A stretch of DNA of 12,104 nucleotides from Clostridia bacterium (GTDB lineage Bacteria > Bacillota > Clostridia > Christensenellales > Borkfalkiaceae): contig JAFOHH010000220.1 in the NCBI GenBank assembly GCA_017421905.1, positions 1 to 12,104 of the forward strand, written 5' to 3'. Below are positions 1-5,816 of the stretch, one piece after another. The stretch's first letter is position 1; every line of letters begins with the position of its first letter. Below the pieces are notes generated by a model. It had not been told where the DNA came from. It saw only the letters and a program-made list of their open reading frames with translations, and ran no database searches. The position numbers and the translations under genes were made by a program.

Positions 1-453
1 AGTGAACTTGATATCCCCAACCGATACGGTAAGTGTGAGATCCTGTTCCCCCACAAGATCGTGTGGAGGCTCTATCTCTATCCAGAGTGAACGAAGCTTA
101 TCTCTGCCGATAACCACCTTGCCGCCGTAGCGCATGGGAGTAAGAAGATCGGGGTAGATGCCGGGTGTCTTTCTAAGATACTGGTCGTCGTGTCTTTCGG
201 GGCTTATCGGTCTGTCAACGGGTACGTTTCGCACGTCACGTACGTTTGCGTATTTTGCGAGTGTGCCGCCGAGGGTAAGATCTGCAAGAGGACGTCTATC
301 AAAGGTGTAGTCCTCGCCCTCGTCAACGTATAATAGCTGCACCGAGAATCGCTCACCGCTTAATACGGAGAAGGGCGCAAGCTCTTTGAAATCGGCAATA
401 TTATCATCTATAAAGACCTTCTCAAGAGAGGAAACAAGCTTGATTTTAAACAT
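1..453 (-). CDS. DUF4091-like protein, N-terminal part (runs off the window)
   Basis: An open frame of 151 codons starts at ATG 451-453 on the minus strand and is still open at base 1, so only the N-terminus is visible. An AGGAG ribosome binding site lies about 8 bases upstream and overlaps the stop of the luxR fragment, so the two are probably cotranscribed. The protein starts MFKIKLVSSLEKVF, has LSGERFSVQLLY near residue 31, PGIYPDLLTPM near residue 98 and RSLWIEIEPP near residue 122. This pattern of a displayed aromatic-rich beta-sandwich followed by 'YPDLL..P' and 'LWI.+..P' resembles the N-terminal part of DUF4091 glycoside-hydrolase-like proteins, as I remember that family. No signal peptide is seen. 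Codon use is unlike the rest of the window: 7 of 9 Glu codons are GAG and 4 of 9 Ile codons are ATA. The function is not established, and the family call is moderate. Confidence 0.6.
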   Translation of the reverse strand, partial: MFKIKLVSSLEKVFIDDNIADFKELAPFSVLSGERFSVQLLYVDEGEDYTFDRRPLADLTLGGTLAKYANVRDVRNVPVDRPISPERHDDQYLRKTPGIYPDLLTPMRYGGKVVIGRDKLRSLWIEIEPPHDLVGEQDLTLTVSVGDIKFT

Positions 454-465
454 AATAAAACTCCT

Positions 466-726
466 TTAAAGTATTGTGTAGAACTCTGTTCTGTCTTTTA
501 CACCGGTTTTTTGCACTACCTTGAGCACCGTCTGCTTTACGGTGGATTCGGAGATAAAGAGCATAGACGAGATCTCCTTAGTGGTGTGACCGAATGCTGC
601 GAGCTTGGCAACCTCGCGCTCTCTTTTTGTGAGATTCGCGGCAATAACTCGGTTTCTGACCGCGCCGCTGAGCTTCGACCATCCAATGCTGTAGGTTTTG
701 TACAGCTCACTGACACGCTCTGTTGG
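466..726 (-). CDS. LuxR/GerE-type HTH regulator, C-terminal fragment
   Basis: Read on the minus strand in the frame ending with TAA at 466-468, this gives a clear LuxR-type DNA-binding domain. It has LTKREREVAKLAAFGHTTKE, then ISSMLFISESTVKQTV, then a C-terminal KTGVKDRTEFYTIL. LTxREREV, the KEI..L.IS turn and STVK are hallmarks of the GerE fold. The frame is closed upstream by TAA at 727-729, with no start codon or ribosome binding site that could produce a normal protein. A LuxR or NarL-type regulator should carry another ~120-150 residues (receiver or sensor domain), and these are absent. The sequence upstream instead encodes a phosphoesterase in another frame, so this is the tail of a gene cut by the junction at ~718-726. 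The stop lies 12 bases before the DUF4091-like gene, suggesting that the regulator and that gene formed an operon. Confidence 0.75.
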   Translation of the reverse strand, partial: PTERVSELYKTYSIGWSKLSGAVRNRVIAANLTKREREVAKLAAFGHTTKEISSMLFISESTVKQTVLKVVQKTGVKDRTEFYTIL

Positions 727-2066
727 TTACCGTGTTCGCCGTAAATAACCGAGGTCGTTACGCCGTAGGATACGAAGTGTCCGCCGATTGCCATAAAGAT
801 GTTAGGCTGCTTTAAAATAAGGTTGTCGCGCATTTGTGCAGGCGTAGTTGCATCCTTAAGGTGAGCCGTGGTGTCGTTTTGGAAGCCACCGTCGCCGTTA
901 ATATAGCAGTGCGTGGTTACGATAACGTTATGGTCGGGGTTTGCTTCGCAAAGATCGTTTGCCCAGTTTAACACTTCCATTGTCGGACCGAATTCCAGCG
1001 CGATGATCATATATTTATAACCGTCCACTTCAAACTTATGCCAACTATTGTCCATGGTGTCGTTAAACGTGCCGAAGTTTTCGGTGCCAAGCCATGCCAC
1101 TTGGTCTTCCCTTTTAAAGGTTGCGTTGTAGGTGGTAAGGTCGCGCGGAACGTACACGCCGCTTGCAAGACCGATGAGACCTGCGTAGTCGTGGTTGCCG
1201 GGAGAAAGAGAATATTTTAAGCCGCCGTCTTGCATAATTTTATGCGCCGCAGCCGCCGTTACCCATTGATTTGCATCGCCGCAGCTATCTACGATATCGC
1301 CAAGGTGCATTGCGTATTGCAAGTTGAGCTTTTCTTTATTCGCTACCAACCATTCTGCCATATTGATATAGCGGTTGTTATAAGCAACGTTTGCTGCCAA
1401 ACCTTGCGTATCGCCGATGCCTACCAAGGTAAAGCCGCCGTCGTCTAAGGGGAAATCCACCTTTTCTTCTTCTACCCAATGCTTTAATACTTCGCTATCG
1501 ATTTCCTCTACCTTTTTAATGCAAAGGTCGTCAAACCACGCTTTTCCGTAAGCGCCCCAAATGCGGCAGGTAAAGGAATAGGTTCCCGTTTCGGGCGGAG
1601 TGAAATAGCCCTCGTAAAAGGTCCAATCGTAGCTGCCTGCTATGTTTCTGCCACCCAAATCGCCGCCATAGCGGTCGTCGAATTTAATATACGCACCGCC
1701 GTTGCCGTTATGGGTTGTAATTTGGATATCTTCTGCCTTAATCCATACCGAATAGTAGTATTTTGCATTTTCTACCAATTCGATTTTTTGCGCCACGTGC
1801 GAATTGGTTGTTCCGTCAAGGGGATGCTCTACGTAAATACTACCCGAGCCGTCGTCGGTATGCGATTCTTTGGAGTATTTATGGATAGAGCCCGTCGCAT
1901 TCCAACCGGCATTCCAAAGGCTCAACCCCGCATCTTTTACTGTATAATCTTTTAACAGGTTCAGGCCGATCATTGCATTAGCAGGCGCAACGGTAACGAA
2001 CGCCGCCGCCATGGTTACGGCAAAAACTGCGCAAAGAATGAGAGATAATCTTTTCAGTTTCATCAT
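537..2066 (-). CDS. Secreted calcineurin-like metallophosphoesterase with CBM-like domain; 3' end chimeric
   Basis: Residues 1-31 are a signal peptide (KLKR, hydrophobic core, APANA cleavage site). Residues ~35-188 look like a jelly-roll carbohydrate-binding domain (CBM4_9-like: AQKIEL..N.KYYYSVWIKA, then AWFDDLCI). Residues ~211-445 are a calcineurin-like phosphoesterase with the metal-site motifs in order: GDTQ 218-221, GDIVD 256-260, GNHD 290-293, TTHCY 384-388 and GGH 428-430. The Gln in GDTQ replaces the more usual His. It probably hydrolyses a phosphoester outside the cell; the substrate is unknown. Two ATGs are adjacent (2064-2066 and 2061-2063). AAGGAGG at 2071-2077 is 4 bases from the first and 7 from the second, so the second is the likelier start. 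Real homology stops near Gln448 (codon 723-725). The last ~60 residues (SVSVSCTKPT... to 537) are an out-of-frame reading of the luxR fragment and are not a genuine C-terminus, so the gene is 3'-truncated. Confidence 0.85.
   Translation of the reverse strand: MMKLKRLSLILCAVFAVTMAAAFVTVAPANAMIGLNLLKDYTVKDAGLSLWNAGWNATGSIHKYSKESHTDDGSGSIYVEHPLDGTTNSHVAQKIELVENAKYYYSVWIKAEDIQITTHNGNGGAYIKFDDRYGGDLGGRNIAGSYDWTFYEGYFTPPETGTYSFTCRIWGAYGKAWFDDLCIKKVEEIDSEVLKHWVEEEKVDFPLDDGGFTLVGIGDTQGLAANVAYNNRYINMAEWLVANKEKLNLQYAMHLGDIVDSCGDANQWVTAAAAHKIMQDGGLKYSLSPGNHDYAGLIGLASGVYVPRDLTTYNATFKREDQVAWLGTENFGTFNDTMDNSWHKFEVDGYKYMIIALEFGPTMEVLNWANDLCEANPDHNVIVTTHCYINGDGGFQNDTTAHLKDATTPAQMRDNLILKQPNIFMAIGGHFVSYGVTTSVIYGEHGNQQSVSVSCTKPTALDGRSSAARSETELLPRISQKESARLPSSQHSVTPLRRSRLCSLSPNPP
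718..729. other. Junction between two unrelated coding segments
   Basis: On the minus strand the phosphoesterase frame makes sense down to about codon 723-725 (GEHGNQ). The LuxR frame, shifted relative to it, makes sense from about codon 718-720 (ERVSELY) onward and has a stop at 727-729. Two good gene halves therefore meet within about 10 bases with no linker, stop or start between them. No transposon end, tRNA or inverted repeat is visible at the point. Codon preference also changes across it. The most likely explanation is a misjoined metagenomic contig; a real deletion or recombination is possible. Confidence 0.7.
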
Positions 2067-2100
2067 TTTTCCTCCTTAAAAATAGGATTGTTACCCAAAA

Positions 2101-2129
2101 AGTATAACGGAAAAAACCACCGATGTCAA
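2101..2129 (-). promoter_or_regulatory. Sigma-A promoter of the phosphoesterase gene
   Basis: On the minus strand TTGACA (2124-2129) and TATACT (2101-2106) are separated by exactly 17 bases, a near-consensus housekeeping promoter. The start of transcription would fall near 2094, giving a short ~30-base leader containing AAGGAGG. The quality of both hexamers suggests strong expression unless it is repressed. Confidence 0.8.
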
Positions 2130-2132
2130 TAG

Positions 2133-2152
2133 GTAAGGAAATTTTTCCTTAC
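2133..2152. promoter_or_regulatory. 20-bp palindrome next to the -35 box, possible operator
   Basis: GTAAGGAAA, a TT centre and TTTCCTTAC form a perfect inverted repeat with 9-base arms. It sits 3 bases upstream of the -35 box of the phosphoesterase promoter. It is not followed by a T-tract and is not in a transcript end, so it looks like a binding site for a dimeric regulator rather than a terminator. No regulator gene for it is identifiable, and I found no second copy in the window. Confidence 0.5.
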
Positions 2153-2160
2153 AAAACGCC

Positions 2161-2193
2161 AAAAAAATAAAAGCCACTCCAAAAGAGTGGCTT
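2161..2193 (-). terminator. Rho-independent terminator after mntP
   Basis: On the minus strand AAGCCACTC (2185-2193), a 5-base loop and GAGTGGCTT (2171-2179) form a perfect 9-bp stem followed by a T-rich run (TTATTTTTTT). It lies ~40 bases past the mntP stop and separates mntP from the promoter of the phosphoesterase gene. Confidence 0.85.
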
Positions 2194-2234
2194 TATCGGA
2201 AAATAAACGGCTTTACCGCGTTAGTGGCAATATT

Positions 2235-2813
2235 TTATAAAATTCCTTTTAAAAAAACCTCGATGCCGATGGCAATTAAAATAATACCGCCGACAAGGGT
2301 GGCTTTCCCCTGAAAGCATTTGCCAAATTTCGTACCGATGGCAACCCCCGCCCCACACATGAAAAAGGTAACCGCCGCAATAACGAGCGCGGAAACCAGC
2401 GCGTGGGGAAAATCGTATGAGGCAATGGTAAACCCGGTGGAAAGCGCATCGATAGAGGTTGCAATACCCTGCACCAAAATGCCGCCCACACCCGTAACGC
2501 GCGTTACCTCGCACTCGGTAGTTTTTGCGCCGTCGAAAATCATTTTTCCGCCGATTGCGCCGAGAAGAAGGAGTGCCGCCCACGGAATAAAGGGCTGCAC
2601 CGCTTTAAAATAAGTTACCGCCGTATGTACGAAAAACCAACCGATTAAAGGCATTAACGCCTGAAAAAAGGCAAACGTTCCCGCAATTGCCACGCCCTTG
2701 CGCGCCTTCATTTGACGCTCGGCAAGTCCGTTTGCGAGCGAAACGGAAAAGGCGTCCATAGCAAGCGCAACGCCAAGCAGCGCGCTTTTTAAAAAATAGG
2801 GAAATCCCCACAT
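2235..2813 (-). CDS. mntP: Manganese efflux pump MntP
   Basis: This is a 192-residue integral membrane protein of the MntP family, which exports Mn2+ across the cytoplasmic membrane. It has about six hydrophobic segments. Two repeat halves each carry the family's membrane Asp motif: LAMDAFSVSLANG (Asp20) and ATSIDALSTGFT (Asp122), matching the functional Asp pair of the E. coli protein; the length is also right (E. coli ~188). The start at 2813 is chosen because GGAGG (2820-2824) lies 6 bases upstream. An upstream in-frame GTG at 2843 would place that ribosome binding site inside the coding region and add a hydrophilic tail not seen in the family. The gene stands alone, with its own promoter, a ~150-base leader and its own terminator, and is not functionally tied to the uronate genes. 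Confidence 0.93.
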   Translation of the reverse strand: MWGFPYFLKSALLGVALAMDAFSVSLANGLAERQMKARKGVAIAGTFAFFQALMPLIGWFFVHTAVTYFKAVQPFIPWAALLLLGAIGGKMIFDGAKTTECEVTRVTGVGGILVQGIATSIDALSTGFTIASYDFPHALVSALVIAAVTFFMCGAGVAIGTKFGKCFQGKATLVGGIILIAIGIEVFLKGIL

Positions 2814-2967
2814 ATCGTTCCTCCGTGCGCATTCGTCGTGCACTGTTTTCCTTTGTTTTGTCGTGGCTTATCCGCTGCATACGCGCCGTTGCTTGCAAGC
2901 CGTGCGGTTATAATATACGTTGGCCCTCTGCCCGTTATGTGCCGAAAATTAGAAAGCGACAAAAACT
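2814..2967 (-). other. Long 5' leader of mntP, no known riboswitch recognised
   Basis: From the predicted start site near 2967 to the mntP ATG there are ~150 untranslated bases. MntP genes are often controlled by the yybP-ykoY manganese riboswitch, but I cannot find its conserved GGGGAGUAG-type and companion loop elements here. The leader does contain a perfect 10-bp palindrome, GCTTGCAAGC at 2891-2900. There is no credible gene in the 2814-3135 gap. Confidence 0.4.
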
Positions 2968-2973
2968 TTTTAC

Positions 2974-3003
2974 ATTATACCCTCTTTCCTCGGCTTTTGT
3001 CAA
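2974..3003 (-). promoter_or_regulatory. Sigma-A promoter of mntP
   Basis: On the minus strand TTGACA (2998-3003) and TATAAT (2974-2979) are both perfect consensus hexamers, spaced by 18 bases. They lie between the kdgK terminator and mntP, so mntP is transcribed independently of the kdg genes. Confidence 0.8.
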
Positions 3004-3067
3004 ACGGATACGGCAACATTCCCCTCCTAGGGTAAAGGGGGCAGGGCAAACTCTTCGTAAAAGCGCG

Positions 3068-3100
3068 AAAAAATACGGGAACGGAAAGCTCCGTGCCCGT
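3068..3100 (-). terminator. Rho-independent terminator after kdgK
   Basis: On the minus strand ACGGG-C-ACGGA (3090-3100), loop GCTT and TCCGT-T-CCCGT (3075-3085) form an interrupted 10-bp GC-rich stem. It is followed at once by ATTTTTT (3068-3074). It ends the araC-kdgA-kdgK transcript 36 bases after the kdgK stop. Confidence 0.85.
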
Positions 3101-3135
3101 AAATTTCATCTTTAAAAACAGTTCCTCGTAAGGGG

Positions 3136-4158
3136 TTAACGTTGCACTCTGCCGCTGGCGTCGCCACCGGCAAGGTTTTGCACTTCCGCAAGGGAAACCA
3201 TGTTATAATCGCCCTCGATAGAATGCTTTAAGCAGCTTGCGGCAACGGCAAATTCGATGGCGGATTGCGCGTCGTAGCCGTTTAACAGGGCGTAAATTAA
3301 GCCGCCGCCAAAGCTATCGCCGCCGCCTACGCGGTCTACGATATGCATGGAATATTTTTTGGAGAAGGACGCCACGCCATTCGTGTAAAGCATACCGCTC
3401 CAATCGTTATCGTTTGCGCTTTTGCTTTCTCTAAGCGTAATGGCAACGCCCTTAAAGGAGAAGCGTTCGGTAAGCTGTTTCGCAACCGAAATATAGCCCT
3501 CGCGGTTTAATTTACCGCCGTAAATATCGGAATTTTCCGCCTCGATGCCAAAAACGTCTTTCGCGTCTTCTTCGTTAGCGATGCAGTAATCGATGTAATG
3601 GCAAAGCTCGCCCATTACCTTGCCTGCCTTTTCCTTGCTCCACAGCTTTTTGCGGAAGTTTAAGTCGCAAGAAACGGTAATGCCCCTTTCTTTTGCGGCG
3701 CGGCAAGCGGAAAGACAAATTTGCGCAACGTCGTCCGAAAGGGCGGGCGTAATGCCCGTAAAGTGAAACCAAGTAACGCCCTCGAAAATAGCGTTCCAGT
3801 CGAAATCAGCCGCCTTTGCCGTTGCAATGGCACTGCCTGCGCGGTCGTAAATAACCTTGCTGGGGCGTTGCGATGCGCCCTTTTCGCAATAGTAAATACC
3901 AACGCGGTCGCCGCCGCGTACAATTTTCGTCGTATCTACGCCAAATTTGCGGAGGGAGTTAACCGCCGCTTGGCCGATTTCGTGCGAGGGGAGCTTGGTA
4001 ACGAAAGCCGCATCTACCCCGTAATTTGCAAGGGATACGGCAACGTTGGCTTCTGCCCCGCCAAAGGTTGCTTCCAGCTTATCGCTTTGCACAAAGCGCA
4101 AATAGCCTTCCGGCGCTAAGCGCAGCATTAATTCTCCAAACGTAACTACTTTTTTCAT
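3136..4158 (-). CDS. kdgK: 2-keto-3-deoxygluconate kinase (PfkB family)
   Basis: This 340-residue cytoplasmic sugar kinase phosphorylates 2-keto-3-deoxygluconate to KDPG with ATP. PfkB/ribokinase features are present: the N-terminal VVTFGELMLRLAPEG, the GG pair at 33-34 (TFGGAEANVA) that contacts the sugar, and the C-terminal anion-hole and catalytic-base motif DRVGGGDSFGGGL with catalytic Asp281. The start GELMLRL resembles KdgK more than fructokinase or ribokinase. The best support for the specificity is context: its ATG overlaps the kdgA stop as ATGA (4155-4158), so the two are translationally coupled and catalyse consecutive steps. A strong terminator follows it. The length is typical. 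Confidence 0.9.
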   Translation of the reverse strand: MKKVVTFGELMLRLAPEGYLRFVQSDKLEATFGGAEANVAVSLANYGVDAAFVTKLPSHEIGQAAVNSLRKFGVDTTKIVRGGDRVGIYYCEKGASQRPSKVIYDRAGSAIATAKAADFDWNAIFEGVTWFHFTGITPALSDDVAQICLSACRAAKERGITVSCDLNFRKKLWSKEKAGKVMGELCHYIDYCIANEEDAKDVFGIEAENSDIYGGKLNREGYISVAKQLTERFSFKGVAITLRESKSANDNDWSGMLYTNGVASFSKKYSMHIVDRVGGGDSFGGGLIYALLNGYDAQSAIEFAVAASCLKHSIEGDYNMVSLAEVQNLAGGDASGRVQR

Positions 4159-4760
4159 TTTACAATCTCCATAACTTCTCTGCAGCTTGCAGTAATATCG
4201 CCCTTCATCATAAAGCTTCCGCCAACCGCGGCAATGTTGGGAACGTCTAAATATTCTTTGAGCGTTTCCTTGGTAATGCCGCCCGTAGGCAGGAATTTTA
4301 CCTGCGGGAAAGGACCGGCAAAGGACTTAATTGCGCCAATGCCGCCGTATACGTTGCACGGGAAAGATTTTACCGTGGTGATGCCAAAATCGAGCGCGCG
4401 CATAATTTCCGTAGGCGTTACGCAGCCGGGGAAATAAGGTACGTTTGCCTCGTTACAAATGCGGGCAACCTCTTCCGAAAGCCCGGGCGAAACGATAAAG
4501 CAAGCACCTGCGGCAATGGCTTCTTTAGCCTGCGTTGCGTTTAACACCGTACCTGCGCCAACGGCTACGTCGGGGAAGGTTTTTGCGCCGAGGGCAATAG
4601 CGTCCTTTGCGCAAGCGGTGCGGAAGGTGATTTCTGCAATGGGGATTCCCCCTTCGCGAAGGGCAGAAAGGGTGGGAATGGTGTCTTGCAGATCTTTGAT
4701 TACTACGACGGGCACGATGCGAACGTCGGCAACCAGCTTTTCAAATTGCGTTCTTTCCAT
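4155..4760 (-). CDS. kdgA: KDPG (2-keto-3-deoxy-6-phosphogluconate) aldolase
   Basis: This 201-residue class I aldolase (Eda/KdgA family) splits KDPG into pyruvate and glyceraldehyde-3-phosphate. The TIM-barrel active-site motifs are intact: EITFRT with Glu43 and Arg47, GAGTV (Thr71), SPG with Pro92, GCVTPTE at 112-118, VKSFP with the Schiff-base Lys131, and the phosphate-binding PTGGI. These positions run about two residues behind E. coli Eda (Glu45, Arg49, Lys133), so nothing is missing. AGAGGA precedes the ATG by ~7 bases. It overlaps kdgK by ATGA and follows araC after a 97-base gap that carries a short hairpin and a direct repeat, so it may have some expression of its own. It could process KDGal-6-P as well, but the uxuA and kdgK context favours KDPG. 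Confidence 0.93.
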   Translation of the reverse strand: MERTQFEKLVADVRIVPVVVIKDLQDTIPTLSALREGGIPIAEITFRTACAKDAIALGAKTFPDVAVGAGTVLNATQAKEAIAAGACFIVSPGLSEEVARICNEANVPYFPGCVTPTEIMRALDFGITTVKSFPCNVYGGIGAIKSFAGPFPQVKFLPTGGITKETLKEYLDVPNIAAVGGSFMMKGDITASCREVMEIVK

Positions 4761-4803
4761 AATGGTATCCTCTTTGTGTATTTTTTACTATTTTTTTGCC
4801 TTA

Positions 4804-4847
4804 AAAGCCAAACGGCTTTCGCTGTTACTGAAAAATGAAACGGCTTT
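4804..4847 (-). promoter_or_regulatory. Repeat/hairpin region between araC and kdgA
   Basis: On the minus strand AAAGCCGTTT occurs twice (4838-4847 and 4810-4819), 28 bases apart. The second copy also forms a small hairpin AAAGCC-GTTT-GGCTTT (4804-4819) followed only by a short T run, so it would be a weak terminator or attenuator at most. Same-direction repeats at such spacing are typical of AraC-family binding sites. A third copy of the 10-mer lies at 2205-2214 downstream of mntP, which weakens the case for a dedicated operator. No convincing -35/-10 pair was found for kdgA here. Confidence 0.35.
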
Positions 4848-4857
4848 TATTTCCGCA

Positions 4858-5622
4858 CTACCGCTTATCCGTTTTGGGTAAACGGTTTAAGGTTTTTTTG
4901 TATTGACGGTAAAAAGTGGTGTAGGTATCGAACCCACATTGCAACGCCGCCTCCGTAGGAGAAACGCCCTGCTGAATGAGCTTTTGCGCGTACAGCACCT
5001 TTTTTTGGTTGACGTATTGCATAAGCGATATGCCAAGGTTTTTGCGGAAGGCGTGCACCACCCAAGAAACGCTAACGAAATATTTGGCGGCGAGCTTTTC
5101 GGCACTAAGGTCTGCCTCCGGATGCTCGTTTACGTATTTTAAAATTGCTTCTAGCGTGGGGTGGGCGCGCTTGGGTAAAATGTGCGTTTTGGCGGGCATA
5201 TGCAACAGCTGAACCAAAATTTGGGTAAGCCCCGCCCTTTTAAACGCCTCCATTTCCTCGGGAGAAAAGCGTTGTTTTTCTTCAATTACCGTTTGAAAAA
5301 ACCTATCTATTATGCCGCCCTGCGGCACGGCGTAAATGCCCTGCTTATCCTTTAAGGAAGTAAACAAGCCGCCGCTTATTTCTTCTTCCGAAAAGGTAAT
5401 AACAAACCGCTCGTATACGGCGTTGGATAGCCGATTTACGTGGTGATAGGTGCGCGGCTTTACCAAAAGCAGGTCGCCCCGTTGCAATCGGTATGCCGTG
5501 CTTTCGATAAAATACTCGGTATCCCCCTGCAAAAAATAGAGAATTTCATACTCGTTGTGCATGTGGCGATGAAACTGCTCTACCTCTTCCGACGGCTTTC
5601 TTTTTTTATAGACGAAATTCAT
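4858..5622 (-). CDS. AraC-family transcriptional regulator with cupin sensor domain
   Basis: This 254-residue regulator has an N-terminal AraC-type cupin (residues ~10-85: FHRHMHNEYEILYFLQGDTE, then RGDLLLVKPRTYHHV) that should bind a small sugar-like ligand. Its C-terminal double HTH domain (~155-250) includes LSAEKLAAKYFVSVSWVVHAF and the signature GVSPTEAALQCGFDTYTTFYRQYKK. The start at 5622 is chosen because GAGG lies ~8 bases upstream. An in-frame ATG at 5688 overlaps the predicted -10 box of the gene's own promoter and cannot be in the mRNA. It sits divergently from the large catabolic operon and upstream of kdgA-kdgK, so it very likely controls both transcripts in response to a uronate or a pathway intermediate such as KDG (inference from position). 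Confidence 0.88.
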   Translation of the reverse strand: MNFVYKKRKPSEEVEQFHRHMHNEYEILYFLQGDTEYFIESTAYRLQRGDLLLVKPRTYHHVNRLSNAVYERFVITFSEEEISGGLFTSLKDKQGIYAVPQGGIIDRFFQTVIEEKQRFSPEEMEAFKRAGLTQILVQLLHMPAKTHILPKRAHPTLEAILKYVNEHPEADLSAEKLAAKYFVSVSWVVHAFRKNLGISLMQYVNQKKVLYAQKLIQQGVSPTEAALQCGFDTYTTFYRQYKKTLNRLPKTDKR

Positions 5623-5686
5623 ACCCTTTTCCTCTTTTCCGTTGTGCCACGCCGTTATTATAACAAAAAAATTTATGGTTTTTTTC

Positions 5687-5715
5687 ATTATAACTCAAAT
5701 TTGCCAAAAATGCAA
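5687..5715 (-). promoter_or_regulatory. Promoter of araC-kdgA-kdgK
   Basis: On the minus strand TTGCAT (5710-5715) and TATAAT (5687-5692) are spaced by 17 bases. The start site near 5680 gives a ~58-base leader before the chosen araC ATG. A second TATAAT lies at 5657-5662, but it has no good -35 partner. Confidence 0.6.
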
Positions 5716-5734
5716 GGTTTTATGCTGTTTTTGC
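5703..5734. promoter_or_regulatory. Imperfect inverted repeat between the divergent promoters
   Basis: GCCAAAAATGC (5703-5713) and GCTGTTTTTGC (5724-5734) are imperfect inverted copies (8 of 11 positions match), separated by 10 bases. The element overlaps the araC -35 box and lies just upstream of the -35 of the plus-strand operon. This is the place where a regulator of both transcripts would be expected to bind. It is AT-rich, so chance similarity is possible. Confidence 0.35.
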
Positions 5735-5736
5735 TA

Positions 5737-5765
5737 TTAACTTTTCGTTTATCGAGTGCTAAAAT
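5737..5765 (+). promoter_or_regulatory. Candidate promoter of the plus-strand uronate operon
   Basis: TTAACT (5737-5742) and TAAAAT (5760-5765) are spaced by 17 bases. Both hexamers are sub-consensus, as expected of a promoter that needs an activator such as AraC. The start site would be near 5772. A near-perfect inverted repeat, TTATGT-TTT-ACATAA (5781-5795, extendable to 5779-5797), lies just downstream in the leader and could be an operator or leader hairpin. AGGAGG at 5805-5810 follows. Confidence 0.45.
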
Positions 5766-5816
5766 AGAAGAAAAGACTCTTTATGTTTTACATAAGGGAA
5801 AAAGAGGAGGGTTTTT

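Noticed and set aside
537..722. C-terminal ~60 residues of the long phosphoesterase frame as a real domain
   Set aside because: The same bases encode a textbook GerE HTH domain in another frame, and the peptide has no resemblance to a phosphoesterase C-terminus.
511..744. Plus-strand open frame across the junction
   Set aside because: It is the antisense of the LuxR HTH coding region and spans the join. It has no family features and no ribosome binding site.
2814..2967. yybP-ykoY manganese riboswitch upstream of mntP
   Set aside because: Expected from the gene's function, but the conserved loop sequences could not be found by eye; it is therefore not annotated as such.
2825..3115. Plus-strand open frame of ~96 codons between mntP and kdgK
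   Set aside because: It has no ribosome binding site, its composition is low in acidic residues and rich in Arg/Lys, and it lies over the minus-strand mntP leader, promoter and kdgK terminator.
5623..5688. Upstream ATG at 5688 as the araC start
   Set aside because: It overlaps the predicted -10 box of the araC promoter and has no ribosome binding site. The ATG at 5622 has GAGG at good spacing and begins where the cupin homology begins.
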